Of a DNA stretch of 64,000 bases, positions 49,201-60,388 are shown one piece after another (within the stretch, counting starts at the first letter, position 1; each line of letters starts with the position of its first letter). The position numbers were made by a program, and so were the translations under genes. Below the pieces are notes generated by a model. That model was not told the origin of the DNA and made no database searches. It saw only the letters and a program-made list of their open reading frames with translations. Source of the stretch: Prosapia bicincta (taxonomy: Eukaryota > Arthropoda > Insecta > Hemiptera > Cercopidae); NCBI GenBank assembly GCA_036971475.1, contig JBAIZL010000001.1, forward strand, positions 153,858,544 through 153,922,543, read 5' to 3'.

Positions 49201-52200
49201 CTTATGCTTCGCGTATTATATTTACTTTGCTCTAGATGCCATCAACTTTTTTATATAACCATTCCCTAATACTTATGCTTCGCGTATTGCATTTACTTTG
49301 CTCTAGATGCCATCAACTTTTTTATATAACCATTTCCTAATACTTATGCTTCGCGTATTATATTTACTTTGCTCTAGATGCCATCAACTTTTTTATATAA
49401 CCATTTCCTAATACTTATGCTTCGCGTATTGCATTTACTTTGCTCTAGGTGCCATCAACGTCTTTATGTAACCATTCCCTAATAGATATGCTTCGCGTAT
49501 TATATTTACTTTGCTCTAGATGCCATCAACTTTTTTATATAACCATTCCCTAATACTTATGCTTCGCGTATTGCATTTACTTTGCTCTAGATGCCATCAA
49601 CTTTTTTATATAACCATTTCCTAATACTTATGCTTCGCGTATTATATTTACTTTGCTCTAGATGCCATCAACTTTTTTATATAACCATTCCCTAATACTT
49701 ATGCTTCGCGTATTGCATTTACTTTGCTCTAGATGCCATCAACTTTTTTATATAACCATTCCCTAATAGATATGCTTCGCGTATTATATTTACTTTGCTC
49801 TAGATGCCATCAACTTTTTTATATAACCATTTCCTAATACTTATGCTTCGCGTATTATATTTACTTTGCTCTAGATGCCATCAACTTTTTTATATAACCA
49901 TTTCCTAATAATTAATGCTTCGCGTATTGCATTTACTTTGCTCTAGATGCCATCAACTTTTTTATATAACCATTTCCTAATAATTAATGCTTCGCGTATT
50001 GTATTTACTTTACTCTAGGTGCCATCAACGTCTTTATGTAACCATTCCCTAATACTTATGCTTCGCGTATTGCATTTACTTTGCTCTAGATGCCATCAAC
50101 TTTTTTATATAACCATTCCCTAATAGATATGCTTCGCGTATTATATTTACTTTGCTCTAGATGCCATCAACTTTTTTATATAACCATTCCCTAATAGATA
50201 TGCTTCGCGTATTATATTTACTTTGCTCTAGGTGCAATCAACTTTTTTATATAACCATTTCCTAATAATTAATGCTTCGCGTATTGCATTTACTTTGCTC
50301 TAGATGCCATCAACTTTTTTATATAACCATTTCCTAATAATTAATGCTTCGCGTATTGCATTTACTTTGCTCTAGATGCCATCAACTTTTTTATATAACC
50401 ATTCCCTAATACTTATGCTTCGCGTATTGCATTTACTTTGCTCTAGATGCCATCAACTTTTTTATATAACCATTCCCTAATAGATATGCTTCGCGTATTA
50501 TATTTACTTTGCTCTAGATGCCATCAACTTTTTTATATAACCATTTCCTAATACTTATGCTTCGCGTATTATATTTACTTTGCTCTAGATGCCATCAACT
50601 TTTTTATATAACCATTTCCTAATAATTAATGCTTCGCGTATTGCATTTACTTTGCTCTAGATGCCATCAACTTTTTTATATAACCATTTCCTAATAATTA
50701 ATGCTTCGCGTATTGCATTTACTTTACTCTAGGTGCCATCAACTTCGTTATATAACCATTCCCTAATAGATATGCTTCGCGTATTATATTTACTTTGCTC
50801 TAGATGCCATCAACTTTTTTATATAACCATTTCCTAATACTTATGCTTCGCGTATTGCATTTACTTTGCTCTAGGTGCAATCAACTTCTTTATATAACCA
50901 TTCCCTAATAGATATGCTTCGCGTATTATATTTACTTTGCTCTAGATGCCATCAACTTTTTTATATAACCATTTCCTAATAATTAATGCTTCGCGTATTG
51001 CATTTACTTTGCTCTAGGTGCCATCAACGTCTTTATGTAACCATTCCCTAATACTTATGCTTCGCGTATTGCATTTACTTTACTCTAGGTGCCATCAACC
51101 TCTTTATGTGACCATTTCCTAATACTTATGCTTCGCGTATTATATTTACTTTGCTCTAGATGCCATCAACTTTTTTATATAACCATTTCCTAATACTTAT
51201 GCTTCGCGTATTATATTTACTTTGCTCTAGATGCCATCAACTTTTTTATATAACCATTTCCTAATACTTATGCTTCGCGTATTATATTTACTTTGCTCTA
51301 GTGGCCATCAATTTTTTTATATAACCATTCCCTAATACTTATGCTTCGCGTATTATATTTACTTTGCTCTAGGTGCAATCAACTTCTTTATATAACCATT
51401 CCCTAATACTTATGCTTCGCGTATTATATTTACTTTGCTCTAGGTGCAATCAACTTCTTTATATAACCATTCCCTAATAGATATGCTTCGCGTATTGTAT
51501 TTACTTTACTCTAGGTGCCATCAACGTCTTTATGTGACCATTCCCTAATACCTATGCTTCGCGTATTGCATTTACTTTGCTCTAGGTGCCATCAACGTCT
51601 TTATGTGACCATTCCCTAATACTTATGCTTCGCGTATTGCATTTACTTTGCTCTAGGTGCCATCAACGTCTTTATGTGACCATTCCCTAATACCTATGCT
51701 TCGCGTATTGCATTTACTTTGCTCTAGGTGCCATCAACGTCTTTATGTGACCATTCCCTAATACTTATGCTTCGCGTATTGCATTTACTTTGCTCTAGAC
51801 GCCATCAACATTTTTATATAACCATTTCCTAATAATTAATGCTTCGCGTATTGCATTTACTTTGCTCTAGACGCCATCAACATTTTTATATAACCATTCC
51901 CTAATACTTATGCTTCGCGTATTGTATTTACTTTACTCTAGGTGCCATCAACGTCTTTATGTGACCATTCCCTAATACCTATGCTTCGCGTATTGCATTT
52001 ACTTTGCTCTAGGTGCCATCAACGTCTTTATTTGACCATTCCCTAATACCTATGCTTCGCGTATTGCATTTACTTTGCTCTAGGTGCCATCAACGTCTTT
52101 ATGTGACCATTCCCTAATACCTATGCTTCGCGTATTGTATTTACTTTGCTCTAGGTGCCATCAACGTCTTTATGTGACCATTCCCTAATACCTATGCTTC

Positions 52201-52835
52201 GCGTATTGCATTTACTTTGCTCTAGGTGCCATCAACGTCTTTATGTGACCATTCCCTAATACCTATGCTTCGCGTATTGCATTTACTTTGCTCTAGGTGC
52301 CATCAACGTCTTTATGTGACCATTCCCTAATACCTATGCTTCGCGTATTGCATTTACTTTGCTCTAGGTGCCATCAACGTCTTTATGTGACCATTCCCTA
52401 ATACCTATGCTTCGCGTATTGTATTTACTTTGCTCTAGGTGCCATCAACGTCTTTATGTGACCATTCCCTAATAATTAATGCTTCGCGAATTATATTTAC
52501 TTTACTCTAGATGCCATCAACATTTTTATGTAACCATTCCCTAATACTTATGCTTCGCGTATTGTATTTACTTTGCTCTAGATGCCATCAACGTCTTTAT
52601 GTAACCATTCCCTAATAATTACTGCTTCGTGTATTACATTTACTTTGCTCTATCAGTGAAAGACGCCATCAGGGTCTTTGTGTAACCACGTCGAGATAAA
52701 TTATGTTTTGTGCGTAAGAATTATTTCCTCTAGAGGCCATCGAATTCTCTATGTAACTTATTCCTAATAATTTATGTATTTTGCATAAGATATACTTGAA
52801 GATGCCATCAATTTCTCCATGTTAGCATTCCCTTT
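43236..52835. repeat. 71/72-bp satellite array, about 9.6 kb, roughly 130 units
   Basis: TGCTTCGCG recurs at 43366 and 43437, a 71-bp step. Units ending TAATAATTAATGC are 72 bp. A unit reads TATGCTTCGCGTATTATATT, TACTTTGCTCTAGATGCCAT, CAACTTTTTTATATAACCAT and TCCCTAATACT. Sub-types differ at ATTATA/ATTGCA, AGATGCC/AGGTGCA and TTTTTTATAT/GTCTTTATGT. The GTCTTTATGTGACC plus ACCTATGC type dominates 51480-52470. A block around 44260-45290 is repeated 1,140 bp downstream (the rare CTTTGCTCCA at 44451 and 45591). The last units, from about 52620 to 52835, decay progressively, as does the first. No coding potential. Confidence 0.97.
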
Positions 52836-53670
52836 AAATTTTATACGTACCTTTTCACTATTTTTCTTTTGTTTTTTTACAAGTTATTTGTTTCGGTGTT
52901 GTACATGAAACCAAACTACGAACACAAGAGTTAAGGTGGAGGTAAACCAAACTGGGTTTTCTGGTTCACTAGACTGAGGATAAGGGGAGTTGATAAGAAA
53001 ATATTGGGGTTGAAAGGATAGGGGTAGTAATCTATTAGGGGAGTTTGTTAATTAGAAAGAGATGGCAAATTATGTAGTAGAGCCTTTGGTGAATTACATT
53101 GAATTGGTTTACTAGCGTTCTGCATGGGCTTCAAAATTTAAAATTAGCATGGTTAAAGACGTTTCCTAATCACTTATTTAGTTGTAAAGTAGAATATTGA
53201 TTTTATTATTTCAGATTGTGCGATGTATTTCAAGTTTTTACATTATGGCCATTTTATTTGCTAACGAGGGAAAGATCGTCGTTGTGAATTGTTTTGGATT
53301 ATTTTCGCTTTTGTATAATGTTGTTAAACTTATTTATAGTTTAGTGATTTATTAATTTTTTTCAAATTTATTGTACAATCTTTTTCTATATGTCTAGAAA
53401 TTGTATTTAGTATTTAAATGTAAAAGTATTTAATTATTTGAACATTGGTAATGGCTTTCAAGCTGCTATTGTCTGAACCATTAACTCAGTAGTAGGTATG
53501 AAGTGTGTTGGCGTCTACATACAAACGTATTGTGTGATGTATAACCCCGGAGACAACCACCCTTCCTCTCTGTACGTACATCTAGTTTATACCTTCTATG
53601 CGAGGGTTTATTGTTTAGAGATAGGTTTATTTGATGGGAAACCATTAACTTAGTAGTAGGTGTAAACATT
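52836..53670. other. unique DNA with a diverged direct repeat beside the next array
   Basis: AACCATTAACTCAGTAGTAG at about 53477 recurs as AACCATTAACTTAGTAGTAG at about 53640. The first copy runs on into GTATGAAG, the core of the neighbouring 29-bp repeat, so this may be the seed region of that array. ORF 53481-53669 (-) lies across it and is not a recognised gene. Confidence 0.6.
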
Positions 53671-55078
53671 TGGTATGAAGCAGACCCGTTACTTTCATTC
53701 GGTATGAAGCAAATGCGTTACTTTTATTCGTTATGGAGCAGATTCGTTACTTTTATTCGGTATGAAGCAAATTCGTTACTTTCATTCGGTATAAAGCCGA
53801 TTCGTTACTTTCATTCGGTATAAAGCCGATTCGTTACTTTCATTCGGTATGAAGCAGATGCGTTACTTTCATTCGGTATGAAGCAGATGCGTTACTTTCA
53901 TTCGGTATGGAGCAGATTCGTTACTATCATTCGGTATGAAGCAAATGCGTTACTTTTATTCGTTATGGAGCAGATTCGTTACTTTTATTCGGTATGAAGC
54001 AAATTCGTTACTTTCATTCGGTATAAAGCCGATTCGTTACTTTCATTCGGTATAAAGCCGATTCGTTACTTTCATTCGGTATGAAGCAGATGCGTTACTT
54101 TCATTCGGTATGAAGCAGATGCGTTACTTTCATTCGGTATGAAGCAAATTCGTTACTTTTATTCGGTATAAAGCAGATTCGTTACTTTCATTCGGTATAA
54201 AGCCGATTCGTTACTTTCATTCGGTATGAAGCAGATGCGTTACTTTCATTCGGTATGAAGCAAATGCGTTACTTTTATTCGGTATAAAGCAGATTCGTTA
54301 CTTTCATTCGGTATAAAGCAGAGTCGTTACTTTCATTCGGTATGAGGCAGATGCGTTACTTTCATTCGGTATGGAGCAGATGCGTTACTTTCATTCGGTA
54401 TGAAGCAGATTCGTTACTTTCATTCGGTATGGAGCAGATTCGTTACTTTTATTCGGTATGAAGCAAAGTCGTTACTTTTATTCGGTATAAAGCAGATTCG
54501 TTACTTTCATTCGGTATAAAGCCGATTCGTTACTTTCATTCGGTATGAAGCAGATGCGTTACTTTTATTCGGTATAAAGCAGATTCGTTACTTTCATTCG
54601 GTATAAAGCCGATTCGTTACTTTCATTCGGTATGGAGCAGATGCGTTACTTTTATTCGGTATAAAGCAGATTCGTTACTTTCATTCGGTATGAAGCAGAT
54701 TCGTTACTTTCATTCGGTATGAAGCAGATGAGTTACTTTTATTCGGTATAAAGCAGATTCGTTACTTTCATTCGGTATAAAGCAGATTCGTTACTTTCAT
54801 TCGGTATGAAGCAGATGCGTTACTTTTATTCGGTATAAAGCAGATTCGTTACTTTCATTCGGTATAAAGCCGATTCGTTACTTTCATTCGGTATGGAGCA
54901 GATTCGTTACTTTTATTCGGTATGAAGCAAATTCGTTACTTTTATTCGGTATAAAGCAGATTCGTTACTTTCATTCGGTATAAAGCCGATTAGTTACTTT
55001 CATTCGGTATGAAGCAGATGCGTTACTTTTATTCGGTATGAAGCAGATGCGTTACTTTCATTCCGTATGAAGCAGATT
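53671..55078. repeat. 29-bp minisatellite array, about 48 units
   Basis: The unit is CGGTATGAAGCAGATTCGTT plus ACTTTCATT (29 bp), with variants ATAAAGC, ATGGAGC, CCGATTCG, CAGATGCG and TTTTATT. The rare TTCGTTATGG form occurs at 53731 and 53963 (232 bp, eight units), marking a duplicated block. It ends with AAGCAGATTTTGTTC. Confidence 0.97.
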
Positions 55079-55935
55079 TTGTTCAACGAGACGCAATGTA
55101 GGACGCTAAAATCCCACTGTTGCGTCATGCGTCATCGAAAGGGAATAAAACAATGTAAGACTTCAGATTCACGATCTATGCTATTTAATGGTTTAATTAA
55201 TTTTTACGTAAACCTCAAATAGTATTTCCCAATCCAAAGGTAGTGGTGTATATTATTTTTAACATAATATTTTTATAAACTCAACTTCGTCTTCCCTGCT
55301 TCCTAAACTATAAAAGATTTTGAAAGGAAATATTTTTTTTCAGAATGTTTTTTACACTAAACAACTTACACCAGAAATGCATGATATATCACGTTCTATT
55401 AGAACCGGATACTTTGATTCTTGTACTTTTGCAAATGTGAAATCTTTTTTAAAACACAAAATATCACCTCGGATACATCATTGTAAAAATGTATTGTTTA
55501 TTATTTGAGTTGGTGTGCTAATATTTAGCGCAATCAGCAAGTTATCACTGCATTTGCGATAAGGCTTTGCTGACAGTTCCAAGACACATCCTGTGAATGT
55601 GTTACCTTCCCCGCAGCTCTCATGGTGTCACATTACATCCGTAATGTTGCCATAACTGCTATTCGAGACGCGAGGTTTGCCAACCGTCAAACCTATCGCT
55701 CCGGAAAGTCTCAGTTTCCTATTGTTTAACTACCTTGAAGTTAAACATTACAAACAGTTTATACCTGGGTGAATGAGCGACGCTTTGTTAACGTCAAACT
55801 ACGTTTGTGCGTGCTTGTGTTTGTTCGTCCCAAACTGCTTCATGAAGTTATGACACTGCTTTAACAAAGAAACGTTAATCGGAAACAATCTTAATAATGG
55901 TCGTCGAAATTTCAAAGACATTTTGGAAACACGTT
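55079..55935. other. unique DNA with a GC-richer patch
   Basis: The stretch 55500-55760 is less AT-rich than most unique DNA here and has an open frame at 55574-55729, listed separately. ORF 55320-55508 (+) is unrecognised. Confidence 0.55.
55574..55729 (+). other. weak candidate coding patch, 51 codons
   Basis: An open frame after a TGA at 55571 runs to a TAA at 55727-55729, in the GC-richer patch. It contains HYIRNVAITAIRDARFANRQ, which has ordinary protein composition, unlike the Phe/Ile/Lys-rich chance frames elsewhere. CTTCCCCGCAG at about 55606-55616 could be a splice acceptor. No family was recognised. Confidence 0.15.
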
Positions 55936-57046
55936 CGAAATAGGAGGCTGGGATTAGCACTTATCTTGTCCGAGTCTGGCAGGGGTTGAGTGAGGCTTTT
56001 GGACTCTAGTATCATGGGATCCTGACATTAATACTCCAATTCATGTTTAATTGAGCCCTCGAAGTAGGAGGCTGGGGTTAGCACTTATCTTGTCCGAGAC
56101 TTGCAGGGGTTGAGTGAGGCTTTCGGACTCTAGTATCATGGGATCCTGACATTAACCCTCCAATTCATGTTTATTTGAGCCCTCGAAGTAGGAGGCTGGG
56201 ATTAGCACTTATCTTGTCCGAGACTTGCAGGGGCTGAGTGAGGCTTTCGGACTCTAGTATCATGGGATCCTGACATTAACTCACCAATTCATGTTTATTA
56301 GAACCCTCGAAATAGGAGGCTGGGGTTAGCACTTATCTTGTCCGAGACTTGCAGGGGCTGAGTGAGGCTGTTGGACTCTAGTATCATGGGATCCTGACAT
56401 TAATCCTCCAATTCATGTTTATTTGAGCCCTCGAAATAGGAGGCTGGGGTTAGCACTTATCTTGTCCGAGACTTGCAGGGGCTGAGTGAGGCTTTCGGAC
56501 TCTAGTATCATGGGATCCTGACATTAACCCTCCAATTCATGTTTATTAGAACCCTCGAAATAGGAGGCTGGGGTTAGCACTTATCTTGTCCGAGACTTGC
56601 AGGGGCTGAGTGAGGCTTTTGGACTCTAGTATCATGGGATCCTGACATTAATCCTCCAATTCATGTTTACTAGAACCCTCGAAATAGGAGGCTGGGGTTA
56701 GCACTTATCTTGTCCGAGTCTGGCAGGGGTTGAGTGAGGCTTTCGGACTCTAGTATCATGGGATCCTGACATTAATCCTCCAATTCATGTTTATTTGAGC
56801 CCTCGAAGTAGGAGGCTGGGATTAGCACTTATCTTGTCCGAGACTTGCAGGGGCTGAGTGAGGCTTTCGGACTCTAGTATCATGGGATCCTGACATTAAT
56901 CCTCCAATTCATGTTTACTAGAACCCTCGAAATAGGAGGCTGGGGTTAGCACTTATCTTGTCCGAGACTTGCAGGGGCTGAGTGAGGCTTTCGGACTCTA
57001 GTATCATGGGATCCTGACATTAATCCTCCAATTCATGTTTATTTGA
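55936..57046. repeat. 124-bp tandem repeat, 9 units
   Basis: CCCTCGAA recurs at 56056 and 56180, a 124-bp step. Units run TAGGAGGCTGGGGTTAGCAC, TTATCTTGTCCGAGACTTGC, AGGGGCTGAGTGAGGCTTTC and CATGGGATCCTGACATTAAT. This is the most GC-rich of the long arrays, and its units are nearly identical. The first unit lacks the CCCT prefix. The last unit is cut by the foldback element at 57047. Confidence 0.97.
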
Positions 57047-57362
57047 GCCGTTTGAATATCGAGTCAAGTTTATCTATTTAATGCGACGTTTCGGCAACTG
57101 ATTTGTTCTTTTATCAAGCCTGTAGTGCTGTGAAACACAAGGTCCTTACACACAATGTGCGGAAAGACGTGTTAGCAGAGCTATAGCTCAAAGAAAGTTC
57201 TTGGTAAAGTGTAAGGGTTTGATGTTCTGCCTCCTCATATTACTCACTTAAACATTAAATGTAAGGACTTTGTGTTTCATAGCATTATAGCCTTGATAAG
57301 GGCAACAAATGTTGCCGAAACGTCGCATTAAGTAGATGAACTTAACTCGATATTCAACCGGC
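57047..57362. mobile_element. 316-bp foldback element with a hammerhead-like stem, inserted at the array edge
   Basis: The left arm (57047-57152) and right arm (57259-57362) are inverted copies sharing TTGAATATCGAGT, AATGCGACGTTTCGGCAAC and GTGTTTCA..AAGG..CCTTAC. In the right arm CTTGATAAG is followed by GGCAAC-AAAT-GTTGCC and GAAACGTCGC: a perfect 6-bp stem followed by GAAAC. This is the layout of hammerhead ribozyme motifs reported in Penelope-like elements, but here the CTGATGA core is altered. The stem in the left arm is degraded. There is no coding region. Its left border falls inside the final 124-bp unit. Confidence 0.65.
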
Positions 57363-57687
57363 TTGTCACTTGTTCAATTAATCTTCCAAGTTCGGGCCTG
57401 AGGATAGTCACGAGTTTGAGATCGGACTCGTAGGGTAATGCTTTCGCATGCAGCATATTAGACGAGCGACAATGTCTACCTACCTTTGTGCGCTAATGGG
57501 AAAATAATAAATGTCACATTATAAGGTTCGTCCTCTTTTCTTATTCTTTTCCCCATCTTCTTTCATCAAACTTTTGTAATAGAACACTGGCAAACAATCC
57601 CAATTCGGAATGGAGATGATGTAATTCATTTTATTCAGTTAAAAATATTTTTTTCGGATTTTGTAATTTTGAACTTAAAATTATAGG

Positions 57688-57690
<3 letters not shown>
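57363..57690. other. short unique spacer
   Basis: Unique sequence between the foldback element and the Penelope locus. Nothing recognised. Confidence 0.6.

Positions 57691-57743
<53 letters not shown>
57691..57743. repeat. (AT)n microsatellite, left of the Penelope element
   Basis: Pure TA tract just outside the inverted left part of the Penelope element. Confidence 0.98.
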
Positions 57744-57746
<3 letters not shown>

Positions 57747-57771
57747 GTCGCAATATGTATTTTTGTGTATT

Positions 57772-58048
57772 AATAAAGAACTAAGTCAAAATACAAATAA
57801 CAGTACCTACATCATCAGGAATATTAAACAATTAAAATTAACATATGTGCAAATTAGATCAAATAAATATGTATGCCAAATCAATTACAATGTTGTTAAA
57901 AATTTTTATTTTGCTGCCCTAACATTACAAATACTGAATATATTATCAAATTTAAATTTTACTTCAACTTGTTCATTTATCAACTCATTATTAGTATTAT
58001 ATTTATGTATTTCTAAAGCTTCATAAATATTCATTCTCAGGCCTTTGT
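57772..58048 (-). pseudogene. inverted fragment: last codons of the endonuclease plus 3' UTR of the same Penelope family
   Basis: On the minus strand the frame 57906-58050 reads KGLRMNIYEALEIHKYNTNN and ends with CNVRAAK, nearly the same as the main copy. Differences (Ile for Val, VEVKFKF for IQVKSKF) show it is a related copy and not a recent identical duplicate. It lacks about 45 bases found in the right-hand copy between GGTACTGT and TATTTG (59483-59527), which removes the GAAA half of the hammerhead-like motif. Confidence 0.9.
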
Positions 58049-58083
58049 TATTATATTTTATTATTATATGAAAAATAATTAAT

Positions 58084-58787
58084 ATGATAGTATATGAAAA
58101 ATTAAAAATAATTAATATTGATAATAAAACAAAATTAATATCATTAGATATAAAAAATATGTACACAAATATTCCTATAAAAGAGACTCTCAATATTATA
58201 AAATCTAGATTAGAGCAAAATAAAAAAGATAGAAAATTAATATTAGAAATTATACATACGTTAAAATAATATTAAATCAAAATTATTTTTCATATTATAA
58301 TAAAATTTACAAACAGGCAGATGGTCTTGCCATGGGTTCTCCCTTATCGAATATAATATCTGAAATATTTTTACAATATATAGATGATAAAATAAATAAA
58401 ATTATACAGACATTTGATAAAAACGGTTATTGGTTTAGATATGTAGAGGATGGTTTGTATGTATCTAATAATAATGGTATAAACTTAATAACTATTTTAG
58501 ATAAAATAAATGTGTTAAATAAAAATATTAATTTTACTTATGAAATGGAGAAAAATAATAAGATCAACTTTCTAGATATAACAATTATAAGACATAATAA
58601 TGAATTTGAATTTAACATATATCGTAAACCGACACAAACTAACCAAATTATACCTAATAATTCTAACCATCCGTATAATCAAAAAATGGCTGAATTATAC
58701 AATTTATTATATAGATTACATAAAATACCTATGAATAATGAAAACAAAACAAGAGAGAAAAACATTTATCTATCAAATTGCAATTGA
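58084..58787 (+). pseudogene. Penelope-like reverse transcriptase (partial, one frameshift)
   Basis: It copies RNA into DNA for element transposition. Motif A is LISLDIKNMYTNIP (58138-58179). The frame then breaks by one base in an AAAA run at 58263-58266 and continues with QADGLAMGSPLS (motif B) and RYVEDGLYV (motif C). In relatives motif C is YVDD. Here the first Asp is Glu, which would be expected to weaken or abolish catalysis. The later thumb segment INFLDITIIRHNNEFEFNIY and RKPTQT are typical of the family. The fingers region before motif A is absent through 5' truncation. The second part (58332-58787) ends where a second frameshift leads into the endonuclease. Not functional as it stands. 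Confidence 0.93.
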
Positions 58788-59376
58788 GAATGGCTATAAA
58801 AAGAAAACTGTTGATAAACTTAATTATAATATTTTAAAGAAACAAAATAATAATCTAATTTACAAAAATAATGATGAAAATGTCATATGGACTTCATTTA
58901 CACTTTTTAGTAATGAAGTAAAAAATATCACAAAATTGTTTAAAGGTAGCAACATAAATTTCGCATATAATACTAATAATAAATTAATAAATATAATGAA
59001 TAATAATAATATTATCAATATGGATGAAAAAAACTGTGTATATAAATTAGAATGTGATTATTGTAATAAAGATTATATAGGACAAACTAAGAAAAACCTT
59101 AAAGATAGATATAAAGAGCATTTTAATGCATATAAAAAGCCAGAAATTTATAAATCAAATTTTGCTAGTCATTGTTTTAATAATAATCACATATTTCCTA
59201 ATATAGATAATACGATACTTGTAAAAGAAATTAACAAAGGCCTGAGAATGAATATTTATGAAGCTTTAGAAATACATAAATATAATACTAATAATGAGTT
59301 GGTAAATGAACAAATACAAGTAAAATCTAAATTCGATAATATATTCAGTGTTTGTAATGTTAGGGCAGCAAAGTAA
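58738..59376 (+). pseudogene. Penelope-like GIY-YIG endonuclease domain
   Basis: The C-terminal domain that nicks target DNA. Counting from the first Met of this frame (212 residues), it holds the GIY equivalent CVYKL at 100-104, a Cys pair C106/C109 between the motifs as in many Penelope proteins, YIGQT at 113-117, DRYKEH at 123-128 with the expected Arg, a SHCFNNNH segment at 144-151, and EALEIHKYNT at 175-184 with the likely catalytic Glu. It ends CNVRAAK. It is joined to the RT by a one-base frameshift in the A-run 58758-58762, so the Met at 58738 is probably not a true start and this is the tail of one RT-EN polyprotein. The domain itself is intact. Confidence 0.94.
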
Positions 59377-59463
59377 AAATTTTTAACAACATTGTAATTG
59401 ATTTGGCATAGCTATTTATTTGATCTAATTTGCACATATGTTAATTTTAATTGTTTAATATTC

Positions 59464-59515
59464 CTGATGATGTTGGTACTGTCAGCCAACGAAAAGCTTT
59501 GAATTGTAAATTCAA
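59464..59515 (+). ncRNA. hammerhead-ribozyme-like motif in the Penelope 3' region
   Basis: CTGATGA (59464-59470) is followed by GTTGG (59472-59476), a 9-base loop, CCAAC (59486-59490) and GAAA (59491-59494): the two conserved strands of a hammerhead around a 5-bp stem II, with one extra T. A further perfect hairpin follows, TTGAATT-GTA-AATTCAA (59499-59515), which could be stem III. I could not find a convincing cleavage triplet with stem I, so activity is doubtful. Hammerheads are established components of Penelope-like elements. Confidence 0.45.
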
Positions 59516-59548
59516 TTATAATTCTTGTATTTGTATTTTGACTTAGTT

Positions 59549-59550
<2 letters not shown>

Positions 59551-59622
<72 letters not shown>
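59551..59622. repeat. (AT)n microsatellite between the Penelope element and the 162-bp array
   Basis: Pure TA tract. It forms both the right flank of the Penelope element and the first linker of the array. Confidence 0.98.
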
Positions 59623-59626
<4 letters not shown>

Positions 59627-60142
59627 ACATTTCGTAATTGCTCCGTACATTTATCATAGTAAATGTTTTATCGTTATTATAGTAAAACATGTTTACTATA
59701 AGGTGTAAAACATTTATAAACTATAATAGGTGTAAGGTGGATACGTTTATAAATATATCTAAAATGTATTCACCTTATTTTCATATATATATATATATAT
59801 ATAAACACATTTCGTAATTGCTCCGTACATTTATCATAGTAAATGTTTTATCGTTATTATAGTACAACATATTTACTATAAGGTGTAAAACATTTATAAA
59901 CTATAATAGGTGTAAGGTGGATACGTTTATAAATATATCTAAAATGTATTCACCTTATTTTCATATATATATATATATATATATATAAACACATTTCGTA
60001 ATTGCTCCGTACATTTATCATAGTAAATGTTTTATCGTTATTATAGTAAAACATGTTTACTATAAGGTGTAAAACATTTATAAACTATAATAGGTGTAAG
60101 GTGGATACGTTTATAAATATATCTAAAATGTATTCACCTTAT

Positions 60143-60173
<31 letters not shown>

Positions 60174-60328
60174 AACACATTTCGTAATTGCTCCGTACAT
60201 TTATCATAGTAAATGTTTTATCGTTATTATAGTAAAACATGTTTACTATAAGGTGTAAAACATTTATAAACTATAATAGGTGTAAGGTGGATACGTTTAT
60301 AAATATATCTAAAATGTATTCACCTTAT

Positions 60329-60388
<60 letters not shown>

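Larger units (their letters stand above)
57772..59554 (+). mobile_element. Penelope-like retroelement, 5'-truncated, with an inverted 3'-end copy in front
   Basis: The core is a reverse transcriptase followed by a GIY-YIG endonuclease, the defining order of Penelope-like elements. The RT begins just before motif A, so the 5' part is missing. Instead there is an inverted copy of the element's own 3' end (57772-58048 matches 59233-59554 in reverse), an arrangement known for Penelope insertions. (AT)n tracts lie on both sides. The element is extremely AT-rich, with Asn/Lys/Ile-rich proteins. Decay is slight: two single-base frameshifts and no internal stop otherwise, so insertion is recent or the frameshifts are sequencing errors in A-runs. 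Confidence 0.95.

Noticed and set aside
57745..58026. 93-codon plus-strand ORF at the left end of the Penelope locus
   Set aside because: It is antisense to the inverted endonuclease fragment and so a shadow.
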